Origin: Ricinus communis
Lineage: Eukaryota > Streptophyta > Magnoliopsida > Malpighiales > Euphorbiaceae
Direction of reading: 5' to 3'
NCBI RefSeq assembly: GCF_019578655.1
Contig: NC_063261.1
Location: 26,205,126 to 26,269,125 of the forward strand
DNA length: 64,000 nt
In this document: positions 1 to 11,459 of the stretch, piece after piece
How positions within the stretch are numbered: the first letter of the stretch is position 1
Layout: each line of letters opens with the position of its first letter
Translations under genes and position numbers: made by a program
The notes under the pieces: generated by a model
What the model saw: the letters and a program-made list of their open reading frames with translations, nothing else
What the model was told of the DNA's origin: nothing
The model's database searches: none

Positions 1-9
1 TGAACATAC

Positions 10-693
10 TTAGCCATTTGCCTTTTCCTTCTGAAATAGCATACAGAAATTAGGACAAACATAGATCTTCTCATAACCAATACCTAATTTATCCATTATT
101 TTTTTAATCTCATAAGAACTTTTTGGCAATTTGTCTCCCTCTGGTAATGTTTTCCTCAATGTATTAAGTAGCTCTTTAAAAGAATGATTGCTCCATCCAC
201 CCATACATTTCTTATGAAATAGATCTAATATAAATGAGGGTTTATTTTATTGATTACATCCACTAAAAAGTTCATCATCATTTTCTTTTAAGAATTGATA
301 AAACTTTTTAACTTCATCATTTAACTCTCTAGGATTATCCCAATTATTGTACTCATCCATGAAGTTAACATGCTTCCCACCATCTCTTATTTCTCCAATG
401 TGAGCATAACCTACTACTATTTCTTTTATGAATTGTCTAACATTCAAATTAGATTGTGCCATATCATATTGAAAATGACCTGGTTGGGTAGATTCCATAT
501 CTCTCTGGGTAGATTCTGTATTTGTCAATAGAGACTCCTTATGAAAATACCAATATGTATAGCTTGGAGAAAATCCATGCTCAAATAAATGACATGTGAC
601 AATGTGTAGGGCATATTGAAATGTATTAACACATAGACATGCAATTTTTCCATTAACGAAAGAAAATGCTAAAAAATTAGCTATTCCTTGCAA
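10..693 (-). pseudogene. CACTA (En/Spm) transposase remnant, TNP2-like N-terminal region
   Basis: Two minus-strand open stretches (693-247, then 204-10) read as one protein region broken by a stop near 246. The first part carries a 'GYTxWYFHKE'-like segment and ends in 'ENDDELFSGCNQ'. The second begins 'MGGWSNHSFKELLNTL' and runs through 'LPEGDKLPKSSYEIKKIM' to 'KIYVCPNFCMLF'. This order is that of the transposase-associated N-terminal domain of plant CACTA/TNP2 proteins, which binds element ends and precedes the catalytic part. The catalytic domain would lie to the left, outside the window. Stops in frame mean it is dead as it stands. Family assignment rests on remembered motifs. Confidence 0.72.
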
Positions 694-699
694 ATATCT

Positions 700-3600
700 A
701 GAACTTATCTTATTTTGCTCGTGTATCTAAGTTTTATCCATTGCTTATATGAAAAAAATAGAAAAAAATCACTTATTAGATTATTGAATAACAAACATAT
801 AACAAAAACTTTATAATTGAATATTGTTTTAATTAGAAATTAAAAGAAGAAACAGAACATATATTTAAGTAGCCTTGTAAATAGTGATAAACAATTTTTG
901 TGTGATAGTTAATCTTTATAATACATGCTCTACAGGTCTTTGTGAGATTACCTCATAGTAAACTTATCGTTACTATGATTCGGTTCATACACTTGCGAAT
1001 ACTAAGTTTGAGACATTGTATGTAAAATATAAAGTGTTAGTTCAATGTTACATATATTGGTTTTTTTTTTTAAATATATTGTTTAAAATTACATTCAAAA
1101 TCATCTGGTTGTTAAATTCATAACAAAATGATACCAGACTGTTTATACAATAATTTGAATACCAAATTTCATAAATGATATAGCAATGGAAACTTGTAAT
1201 ATATGTAGATGTGGGACTACTAAGAAAAGAATATTCTTAAGAATATATGCACATTTTTATGTCATGTCAGATAATTTTAAATTTTTAAATTCTGTAACAG
1301 TATTGTTCCAACCTTATTTTTTTTATTTCAGATTTATAAAAATAAATTTATATAAATTTATATTATTTATGTTATATTCTAAATTATTTATTTATTTTTA
1401 TTTTATTTTGATATTATTTTGTTATATCAACTTATTAATTTTTTTCTCAAGTTAATATATTTTTATCTTCAATTTATTAGCTATTTATTTATTTTTTGAT
1501 GGCTTGATGACTTGGCTTTAATCTTAATGATATATAAAAATTTAAAAATTGATATTTAACCAGACTGTGATTATTATTTTAATTAAAAAATAAAATCTAA
1601 GAAATTAACAATGCAAACTTCCATTTAAATTTTATCAATAGTGTTTTTACCAAAAAAATAATCTTCTAATACTTCTAATTAATTTTTTAATTGCTATATT
1701 AATAAAATTACAATGAATTTATATATTTTACCAATACAAATTTCTATGGCTAATTACTTTTTTCTTATAGTGAAGAATTTCTTTTAAGTGAAAAGTATAA
1801 ATATATATCGATTACATTTTATCCTAATTTTCTTATCATTAGGATTCTAAAAATCTCAATCTTTCAATATTTGGTTATGTATCAATTTTTATTAATTTGA
1901 CTCCAACTGTTTATTTTCAATATCAATTGTGTCTTATGTAAAAATAAAAGTATAAAACAATAAATATATATAAAATCAAATAAAAACTAATATTGTGATT
2001 ATTTAATCTTGATTTATTTAATTAAATACTAAATGTATATGTGCATATATTTAATTTAAAAATTAAATATTATAGTCGACTATTTTATAATTAATATATT
2101 TGATACATTAAAAATTTATTCAATATTAAAACTATTAATTTGTTAAATTTATAAATAATAAAATTATGAAATAGTATAAAATCAATGTATTCAAAGAAAA
2201 TGAGAAAAAAAATTAAAAATGATTACATTATTACATAATTAAAATTATCAGAACAAATGCAAGTTTAACCCAATAGGTGATTTCTAAGAAACAAATCACG
2301 ATAAAAGAGTTGCTAGCTTTTTTCCTGGACCATTGATAATTGAATTTGATTTGCCTGTTCATCTCATAACTTTCTTTGCAACTTTTAAATTTTTTTTATT
2401 TCTTGTAAAACACAAAATTTACTATTTTTCATAAGAATTATAACAACAGCCACTAGAAAATGATATATAACAATTAATAATTATAGAGTTTTCTCAAATT
2501 TATTAATTATTTAATAATAGAATTACTAATTATGCAATAAGAGACGGAGTTACTTCTATAAGAATTTAATAATTAATAAAATTATTATTTTGTTAAATAT
2601 TAAATATAAAAGGATTGATAGTTAAATAATATTCAGACTTGAAAATATTATGGTAATCTTAAAATGACAGATCTTATTAAAATTTAATAGCAGACTTTTT
2701 CGAGATAATTAAATTATTAAATATTGTGTTAATTATAGAGGAAGTCTCACTATTTCTATTTTAAAAAAATAATTACAAATTTATTTTTTTCAAAATTATC
2801 CACTATTGTTTTCAATAGTACTCGTTCTTCACCTTTTTCATATTTTCGTTTTTTCAAAATTAATTTTAAATACTTTACAGATATATAACGTATGTAATAT
2901 TTTAGTAAACATATACCGCTTGTTATTAAAAAAAAATTTGAGTTAAATTCTGTTTCATTTTAAAAAAATTTCAGATACAAAAAATATATTATTATTTGGC
3001 AAACATAAACCTTTTGTTGTTCAGTTTTTTTGAGTTTACATTTATTTTCTTTGAAAAAAGTTGAGATACCTAACGTATACTTAATTATATTATTTTTGGT
3101 TAAATATATACCTTTTACTATTATTTATTTTTATTTTATTAATGTTTTACATTCTTTTTAGCTTTTTAAAATATGTGCAAATATTGTAAATATTGATTAA
3201 ATTATTTATTTAAATTTTAATATTGAAAGAAATTGATATTTCATATTATTAGTATTTAAACATAAATATATTTAAGAATCAACATGTATTTTATTTAGTT
3301 TATGTGAAAAATATACCAGACATATACTCTTTTTTTTAATATACACTCAATATATTATTTTTTTACTTTGTAGTAATTTATCTCATTTTTCAGATATGAT
3401 ATTCTCAACACATCTCCAAATCTTTAAATCAGAAAATTACCTTTTAAATTTATTTATTTATCAATAATATCACAAAATCAAACAAAATGCGATAATATTT
3501 TATAAAAATTAATGTGTTTTAGATTTTTTATTTGTTAAAAGTATACTAAACATATACATTTTTTCTTCAAAATATATCTAACATGTACATTTTCATTTAA

Positions 3601-4330
3601 AAAACTAAATCATGTATTTTTATAAATAAAATTTCATTTTAAGATGTTTTTTAAATAAAATCCTATTTGGGTAGTCAAGAACTTTTACAGGCATTTTATA
3701 GTTATTTTATATTTTTGTAGAATTTAAAAAAGAAACTCTTAAGTATATTAGAGTTACAATTAAGTCTTATAATCAAAATAATAAAATCTTAAGATAATTA
3801 TACATTGCATGATTGATATATATTCTAATAATCTAATATTAATAAATTTGCATTACTCAAATATCATCGACATAGTATTATGGTAGATAATATTTTTCAA
3901 TAAATTCTTTTTAAAATATTACATATGAAACAAGCAAATAATATATAGATGATGAAATAAATATAAATAGATGGTGGATTAAATCTGTCATAGAGTTGCT
4001 GAGGGCAAAAATCACATACACTATAGAGGATATCTAGTGCACTATATTAGAGTATATGCAAATTTAAAGTATATATTAGCCGTTTATCCACGCATTATAT
4101 GACTATTTTCATTATTTTAAATATAAATAATAATATAAAATAATTTTACAAACAAAATGTAATAGAATTCTCAATTTATCACATTTTAAAAAATAAATGA
4201 TAATTTAAAATATCTTAAGTGTCTTTTAAAAAAAAATCTAAAAAATTTTAAGATTTAATTAATGTAATAATATAAAAATATTTATTAATTTAATTTTAAT
4301 TATACATAAAATTGCTACAAGGAGTGTGAG
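700..4330. other. AT-rich spacer without recognisable genes
   Basis: Very AT-rich DNA with no coding stretch that resembles a protein family. The open frame at 1186-1455 is a low-complexity run of Phe/Tyr/Leu/Ile/Lys and is not credible. Loosely repeated phrases of the type 'aaacatatacc' occur between about 2900 and 3600. The segment near 4080-4150 ('gccgtttatccacgcattat') matches a dispersed repeat that recurs at about 27150, 28540, 28730 and 30630. Confidence 0.6.
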
Positions 4331-4338
4331 GATTTTGG

Positions 4339-5181
4339 TGCAATACAGTAGTGAAAGGTGAAGCTTGGTTAACTAGGATGAAGAGTAACAGCAGGTCTAG
4401 GGCTAAGCTCAATTGGCAAGATCCTCAAGTGGGTGCAGTTAATATTAACTTTGATGCAGCCACAAGTAATAAATATAGGCTAGGAACTGTTGCAGTAGTG
4501 GTAAAATCTCACTCAGGTTACTTAGTTGGAGCCTCAGATTGTAGCTTGAACTCTACCTGCTATTATTGAAGCCATGTCCTAGTCTGAGCCCTCTACTATC
4601 TTTTCGGTCGTGTCTATCCTTTCTGTGGATATGGTAGCTTTTTCGCTCGGTCTATTAGTTGGAACCTCCGGAGTAGCCTCCACTGGGGTAGTACAGCATA
4701 ACTAGCTGCGCACTAGACTGATCCTCAATTCCGGTTTTTCTTTTTTTGCCATTGTCGGTCTTTTAGCCAAATTTTCGCAATGTCATCTTCATCTGTCAGG
4801 TCATATCAGTCACTTCTAGTAAGCTACTAATACTAGGCTGATGGGAAAGGCTTAAAATTATTACAAATGCTGTCAATGGTTTAGAGGGCAAGTCGATCGA
4901 AGTCTAAACTGTAGTTGAAGATTGCAAAGCTCTGGCACAGTTCTTTTATTTCTTCAGTATCTTTTATTTTTGTACCTCGATCTTGTAGTTGCGTAGCATT
5001 TGGCAGCTAAATAAGCACTTATTGATAATCATTTTGCTCTTCTAACACAACATAACTTTTGTAGCTAATTAACAACATCTGATGTACAATTTCAAGTATT
5101 GCATTTCTAAAGTATTTCTTACAATAATAAATGAGATTCAATTGTTTGTCTCTTTATGGGCAAAAAAAAAAAAAAAAAAAG
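4339..5181 (+). mobile_element. 3' end of a non-LTR (LINE) retrotransposon, RNase H domain, degenerate
   Basis: The frame at 4351-4569 contains 'VNINFDAATSNKYRLGTVAVV' followed by 'SHSGYLVGAS', the first strands of the RNase H-like domain that closes plant LINE polyproteins. A frameshift near 4555 restores 'LPAIIEAMS'. About 270 bases of unrelated DNA follow. After that 'VVEDCKALAQ' (about 4911-4940) and 'FVPRSCSCVAFG' (about 4971-5006) give the distal RNase H motifs. The block ends in an 18-A tail at 5163-5180, as expected of a LINE 3' end. I could not find a clear target-site duplication. The element is 5'-truncated and inactive. Confidence 0.7.
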
Positions 5182-6035
5182 AGCAGAGGGATTTGAATTT
5201 AAGAATAATATAATCTAAATACAAAAGAAAAAGAAATTGCAGGTAGACTATATAATTTCAAATCGCAAATTTTTCCATTTATCCATTTTTCCTAATAAAA
5301 ATAGTCTTACACTATGTATGTCAAGGGAGAGAAATGAAAGGCTTTTTTTTTTTTTTAATTTTCTGACATATAAGTTAATTTAGAACTAATCGAATAAGAT
5401 TCTTAAGTATAATAAAATACTATTTTAAAAATTTTAACACATTTGAAATTTTAGGTAAGATAAAAGAATTTTATTATTTTAAAAGTAATAAATAATTGTT
5501 AAAAGAAAAAAAAACTAATTAAATTTTAAATTTTTTAAGTTATAAGAATATAAATAACAATTAATTAAATTTTATTGTTTTTTAAAATTTGAAAATTTTT
5601 ATATTCCACTCCAATACTTCCTATCCTTATAAAATAATATTAGAAAGTCAAACATAATTAAAATTGATTTTCCTCCTACTTCCTTCGCTTCCCTTTCCAT
5701 TACTCTCTGTCCATGCATACTATCAGGGGGGGAAGAATCATAAGGGCAGAGGTTACAAGAATCAAGAAGAAGCATGTGCTGATCACTCTATTGAACAACA
5801 CTTGAGACCATTTACCATACAGTATACATTGCTTGCATTGCTCGCTTCTTTCTTTCTGCAACAAAATCTAGATCCAAAAATTACAAGAACCATCAAAACA
5901 TGCCACCTAACAAAAATATCAAAATAAATTGAATTTGAAAGGCTGCCTATATAGCTAATACTGCTTTGTTCCTTCCACTTAACGTTACTTCATTAACAAA
6001 ATGAATCCAATTTCACCTGACAAACCAATCCCACA
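5182..6035. promoter_or_regulatory. Upstream region of the transferrin-like gene with probable TATA box
   Basis: No gene is seen here. The frame at 5664-5927 has no family resemblance. A CTATATAG motif lies at about 5947-5954, roughly 85 bases before the ATG at 6036, a reasonable place for a plant TATA box with a short 5' leader. A second TATAAAAT-like site sits near 5634. Transcription start was not determined. Confidence 0.35.
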
Positions 6036-6122
6036 ATGCAGATTCACAGAAGTCTCCTCCTCTTCTTTTTCTCTATTCTCAGCATTTCATTTCTTTTCTT
6101 CACCAATATCCAAGGTACGTGT

Positions 6123-6173
<51 letters not shown>

Positions 6174-9100
6174 ACTGAACAATCAACCTTAATTCTCAAA
6201 AATTGTAATTCCTTTATAGGTTTCGAGCCAGCACCGGCACCGATTTACGCCTTCCACGCTGAATCACCGTCGGTAAGATTCTCTCCTCCTGCACCCGATT
6301 CTAGAGATGGGAATGCATCTCCGATCGCTGGATTCTCTCCGCAATCAACGGAATCGCAAGCCCCGGTATACGGCTTCAACGCTGAATCACCGTCTGTAAG
6401 ATTTTCTTCTCCTGCACCTGATTCTAGAGACAGCAATGCATCCCCGATCGCTGGATTCTCTCCGCTCTCACCGGAATCGCAAGCGCCAGCAACGGTGGAG
6501 AAGAGTGCAGGATTGGAGGTAACTCCGTCGCCGGCGCCAGTGGAGGAGGAGGAGGAGAATGCTGCGGAAGAGGAAGGATCAGAGAGGGTGATCAGGTGGT
6601 GCACTGGGAGAGATGAGGTGGAGGAGTGTCAGTCTTTGGTCAGTGTCTTGAAGGAAACTGACGACTACACGTGGACATGGTAATTTTAATTTTGATTGTT
6701 TTAATATTATTTTATTTTATTTGCAATTTTGCTTATCCTTTTACATTTTGTTTTTGCTACAATTTTCTGTATGTGAAGACAAAAGAATTATAGCTTTACC
6801 AGCAGTATGATTGTGAATAGGAATGGCTTGTCCAAGGCATATACATCTAATAATTTTGGATCCAATCGTTTATATTTTAACAATAGAAGAGCACTACATA
6901 TTTTAAATTTTATTAATTCAAATTAAAATTTATACATACTGTCAGGCTAAATTTGTGAGTGTAATATTAAATATAAAATAAGATCTATTATAATTTCCAA
7001 TGAGTGCCTTACTTCAGTGATAAGGTGTTTCTATTAAAAAAAAAACTAATGTTACCAATCTCCATTCAAAATAAATAAATAAATAAGATAAGACATATTG
7101 CAATTTCTTTTCTAGAAAATAAAGAAACTGTAAAATAATTGGGAAATTCAACTGTAGAAGATTGAAATTAAATAATACCCTTTATTGTATTAATTTCTTT
7201 TTATTTTATACTCTTAATTTAGTAGAGCTCAACTTGAATGACAAATTTAAACATTGCTGTGCAGTTCAAAAAGAAAATTAAACATTGCTATAGACAACTG
7301 GTTTTGTGCTCCTTAGTCTGCAAATTCAAGTTTTAATCCTCAATCAATTCAGTTAATGATGCTTGGAAATTCTAAAAATATAAAAGGAAAAGCTAGTGAT
7401 TATCCAATTTAAATTCATGTAGAATTTAGTTTGGTATGTTGTTTACCAATTTGCTGGAGATGAGTTTAATAGCAAATAGAGCATAACCGTGATAAATTCA
7501 AGCGGTCCTGTAATTAAGATGTGAAAGTCCTTGTCCCACCCTCTTATCTAAGGATTAGTAATAGTATCCAACTGCCAGTCCTCCCTATTTTATCATGCTC
7601 TTTTAAGCTTTCATCACTGTGCATATGCTTAATATATCCAGTTGGTTTGTTATGCTGTATTTCATTCTTGTTTCTGCATACAGTATAAACAAAGATACGA
7701 CTCAGGAGTGTCTTGAATCAATAAAAAATGGAGAAGCAGATTTAATGAATTTAGAAGCAGGGATGGCCTACATTGCATTCACAACTTACTCAATGAAAGC
7801 CATTGCCAATGAAGTATACTGTGATCAAGCAAAAAGCTATGATGCCGTGGTACTAGTAAACAGAAAATCATGCCAGGAAAAGGAGGATATCAGTTTAATG
7901 GATTTTAAAGGCCACAAATCTTGCCATGGAGGTCACTCTACAGCTGCTGGTTGGAACTATCCAATTAATCATATCAACAGATTTTTTGGTTCAGAAGAAA
8001 TGAATGATCAAGAAATTGCAACAAAGTTTTTCTCCAAGGTTTGTGCTCCTTCTCAGTTTGAAGGAGAAGGTGTTTGTAGTGGGTGTGAAAAGGAGAATGG
8101 CACATGTGCTTTGGGTTCTAACAATTTGTACTTTGGCCATTCTGGAGCATTTCGTTGCCTTGTTGAGGAATTGGGAGATCTTGCATTTGTCAGAGGAGAT
8201 ACTGCTCTTTTGTACTCTATGGAGGGGCCTTATAATCAATCTTGGTCGAAGAAGTCAGTCCGAGACTTCATGTAGGTGCATTAGTTTCATCAAGATTTTA
8301 CAATTTATTCTACTTTAGTTCTTTTTTGTTTTTCCATGGTAATTTTAGTTTCTACAATGTGATGTAGGTATCTTTGTCCAAAAGGGGGCTGCAGAGAAAT
8401 CAATGGCTATCCTGGATCTTGTTCGTAAGTCTTACAACCAGACTTCATATATTGCCCCTTTTTTCAATTCTTTGTGACATAAGTTGTTCATTATGAAGTT
8501 GATGACCCTAATCCAAATTAAACTGATGCTTTACTCTTTCACCCACCTTTCATAGCTCAATCTGAAATGATATTAGATTGAACCAATCCAACCTGAAGCT
8601 GCCTGACCCAACCTAATTGCTAATTCTATGTGAAAGTCGACTATAGTATATAACAAAAGCAAGAGATATTTCTTGAAACACATAAATGCTAATTCAATTT
8701 TATCTAGTTCATCTGACCCTGATAATATTGTAATGACAAAGACTTCATTAATGCCATAAGCAGTGAATTGGAAGATGATACACTTTTGGGAGAAACTGGG
8801 CACTATGATACACTTTTGTGAGAAACTAGGCACTATTTTATAATGTGCTAAATTATGAGTTGCCATTTTATAGAGTATGCAAGTGGAATGTGTGAGATAT
8901 TGTAATGAAATTTTAATTTCATTCTACATTCTGAACAAAAATGTAATAACTTTTGTCGCCTAGCAATAAATGGAAGAACTTGACATGCTTCATTCCTATG
9001 GCGGATTGGCATTGATATTGTCCCAGAGTTGGGCTCTAACCTAAAGTTCTAATTTACTCATTACGTAATCAGATTTGGAGCAGTCCCTGCAAATGTCATC

Positions 9101-9677
9101 ATGGCAAGTAATTCCATACGAAATAAAAAGAAATTGCTCATTCTCCAAAGACTGACCAATGATACTTGGAGAGATGCTCTTCATGCTGGGAAACGAGGTT
9201 CCAGCCACTTGCTTAGTCCAAGGTCATAGGCTAACCTTGATTATTTCTTGTCAACTTCTTGCTATGCATAATAACTAAATCTAAGAAAAGAAAATATCTG
9301 CTTGACCAAATCAATTTATTTTGCAGTATGCAGCAATTAGCAGCGGTCAAGAAACTCACTAGGTTATACCTTGGGAACTCAGCTTTAGTTTCTCAGAACA
9401 TACAGAAACTGAATACTCCCAGAACCCAAGTCATACAATCTGTAAATAATTCAGATTCACGTAAAGTAACCCACTTCATTCTTTTTTCTATGATATATGG
9501 TTATAAGTCTTTTGGATGAAATTCTGATTTTCTAATTTCTTTTTTCCTTTACTTCCATTAACAGATATCTCTGCATCTTCATGCAATCAACATTCAATGG
9601 TCATCACCTTTTCCTCGTTTGTAACAATGCTCATGTTGATGGTGTTTACACGCCCAATTATGCAAGAGGCCATTTGA
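6036..9677 (+). CDS. Secreted transferrin-like protein with arabinogalactan-like N-terminal region and hydrophobic C-terminal tail
   Basis: I infer seven exons: 6036-6114, 6220-6679, 7684-8271, 8368-8424, 9073-9222, 9327-9460 and 9565-9677. Every junction is GT..AG and the frame stays open for 526 residues. Residues 1-27 form a signal peptide. Residues 28-148 are rich in Pro, Ser, Ala and Glu with AP/SP/PAP dipeptides, typical of arabinogalactan glycosylation, and contain two 41-residue tandem repeats. Residues about 149-410 are one transferrin lobe: 'IRWCTGRDEVEEC', 'GEADLMNLEAG', 'HKSCHGGHSTAAGWNYP', 'YFGHSGAFRC' and 'GDLAFVRGDTAL'. The last about 25 residues are hydrophobic and could be a GPI-anchor signal, as in melanotransferrin. 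Against the human N-lobe ligands, Tyr95 is kept (Y225), but Asp63, Tyr188 and His249 are Glu204, His332 and Asn402. Thr120 and Arg124 are Gly262 and Thr266. Iron binding of the usual type is therefore doubtful. The transferrin assignment is firm; the function is unknown. Confidence 0.85.
6115..6219 (+). other. Intron 1 of the transferrin-like gene, 105 nt, frame-neutral, carrying a GT microsatellite
   Basis: The donor is CAAG|GTACGT and the acceptor TTTATAG|G. The intron is 105 bases, a multiple of three, without an in-frame stop, so retention would add 35 residues including a Cys-Val run encoded by the GT repeat, directly after the signal peptide. Confidence 0.75.
6129..6168. repeat. (GT)20 microsatellite
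   Basis: Twenty uninterrupted GT units lie within intron 1 of the transferrin-like gene, a few bases after the splice donor. Confidence 0.95.
6240..6485 (+). repeat. Tandem duplication of a 123-bp (41-residue) coding unit
   Basis: Two adjacent units (6240-6362 and 6363-6485) encode near-identical 41-residue blocks. Each has a core AESPSVRFS, followed by APDSRD, NASPIAGFSP and ESQA. They differ at only a few residues and the copy number is two in this allele. Confidence 0.9.
8777..8836. repeat. 30-bp tandem duplication inside an intron
   Basis: Two 30-base units beginning GATACACTTTTG and ending GGCACTAT differ at two bases. They lie in the intron between transferrin-like exons 4 and 5. Confidence 0.9.
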
Positions 9678-10738
9678 GTTTCTATAATGTGAGCACTACA
9701 GAGCACAGGTTTACACTTCGCATAAAGTAGTCTTGTTTTCAATAAGGATAATACATAGTGATAAGGAAAAGAAAATGTACTGTATTTAGCCAGGTCAAAG
9801 TTTTGAACCAATTATGTTATAGTTGAGTGCATGATGAAATTCTAGTTCGAGAAATTGTATCTTTCCTTAAATTATCGTGCACTTTCTCATTGTAGCATCA
9901 TATGTTCATGATAATTGACATTTATCAGCTGTCAGCTGAAAGCAAAGTTTGATTCACCAAGAATTTAATCTCTTTGCCTTCTGTAATGTGGCTCATGATC
10001 ACAATGACACTGTTGATGAAGGCTCCCTTTTCTGAGCACATGTTAACTTCATTTCTTGCATAAGTTTTATATGCTAAGACTATTTGATTTTTGAGGGATG
10101 CCGCCAATAGTATATGCTTTTAGATTGTGAAAATGTAGGATAACTTTCTTGTTAATAACTAAATCAGGAACCTCACTAAAATTCATGCACTTTAAGATTA
10201 TAGTCCCAAAATTCTTTCTGTTCGTAAAATGGAAATTTTGCTACGGCACATTATTGGATATAAATCTTAAAATATAAAGTACATTATCACTCTCCTGTCA
10301 GCGATGCAAATGCTTATTACAGGCATTGGAAACTGTATGTGGGTTATTTAGATATTTGGAAATCTGACTCAGAAAAGCAGAACCCAAAATATTCTTCTAT
10401 TTTGGTGTCACATGCAGAGCTACACCTTTACACTTTTGTTGGTGGATTATCTTGCTTCTTTGAAAGTGCATTTCATGTTCTAATGCTCTTCCCTCTTGGT
10501 TATCAATATACAAAATAGAAAAAAGATCAAAAGTTAAAGTTGATCACTTTCAGTCCTAAATAATATCTTTCAAGTCTCTCTTTCGGTGCCTATTAATTTT
10601 CAAATATCTTATTTCTATGATTTAGTGTTCAAAACTTTGTTGCCTTGAGATTTTTGACTACACATAAGCACACAAGAATATCATGCTCATCTCCTGTTTC
10701 CAGAATTTGTGCAACTGAGAGTTAAGTTGTCCTTGTGT
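9678..10738. other. Spacer between the transferrin-like gene and the TIR-NBS-LRR pseudogene
   Basis: It holds the 3' untranslated region of the transferrin-like gene and presumably the old promoter of the pseudogene. I see no further gene; the short frames here are chance ones. Confidence 0.5.
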
Positions 10739-11362
10739 ATGGCTTCTAACATCATTGCTCCTCCTTGGAAGTATGATGTATTCCTTAGTTCTAGAGGTGC
10801 AGATACCCACCAAAATTTTGTTAGTCATCTGCATGATGCTTTACACTGAAACCAAATTGATGCCTTCATCGATTATAAACTTAATGGTGGAGAAGAGATC
10901 TCACCGACCCTCCTCCAAAATATCCAAGAATCATATATTTCCATTGTCGTTTTCTCAAGAAACTATGCATCTTCTTCTTGGTCCTTGGATGAGCTTGTGA
11001 AGATTGTTGAATGCAAGGAGACAATAGGACAGAAGGTCCTCCCAGTTTTCTACCAAGTGGATCCAACTGATGTTCAAGAGCTGACAGGAAGTTTTGCAGA
11101 TGCATTTGTTAAGCATAGAAAGGAATTTAAGCATAATTTAGACAAGGTGGAGAAGTGGAGCCAAGCTTTGATGGAGATTGCCAATCTAAAAGGATGGGAT
11201 TCACAGGTCATTAAGTAAGTTCTAGTTTACCATTACTTTCTTTTTCCTCTTCTAATTTAAACATTACTGGAAATAAAACATTCAATATTCACTCCTTTTC
11301 TTATTTATGTTAACTACATTAACTTTGATCACTCCAAACCTTCCACTCTGTTACATACATTT

Positions 11363-11459
11363 TTCTTTGATTTAACCCTCATATTATATTAACTTTTCTT
11401 TGATTTAACCCTCATATATATTAAATTTTCTTTGATTTAACCCTCATATATATTAAATT
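11363..11459. repeat. Three tandem copies of a 32-33-bp unit
   Basis: Each unit begins TTCTTTGATTTAACCCTCAT and continues as a TATATTAA(A/C)TT tail. The array lies in the intron between the TIR and NB-ARC exons. Confidence 0.9.

Noticed and set aside
1186..1455. Open frame of 89 residues in AT-rich DNA
   Set aside because: Composition is almost only Phe, Tyr, Ile, Leu and Lys from AT-rich codons, with no motif or promoter context.
6245..6604. Minus-strand frame of 119 residues over transferrin-like exon 2
   Set aside because: It is the antisense shadow of a repetitive, low-complexity coding exon; the sense strand has signal peptide, splice sites and family similarity.
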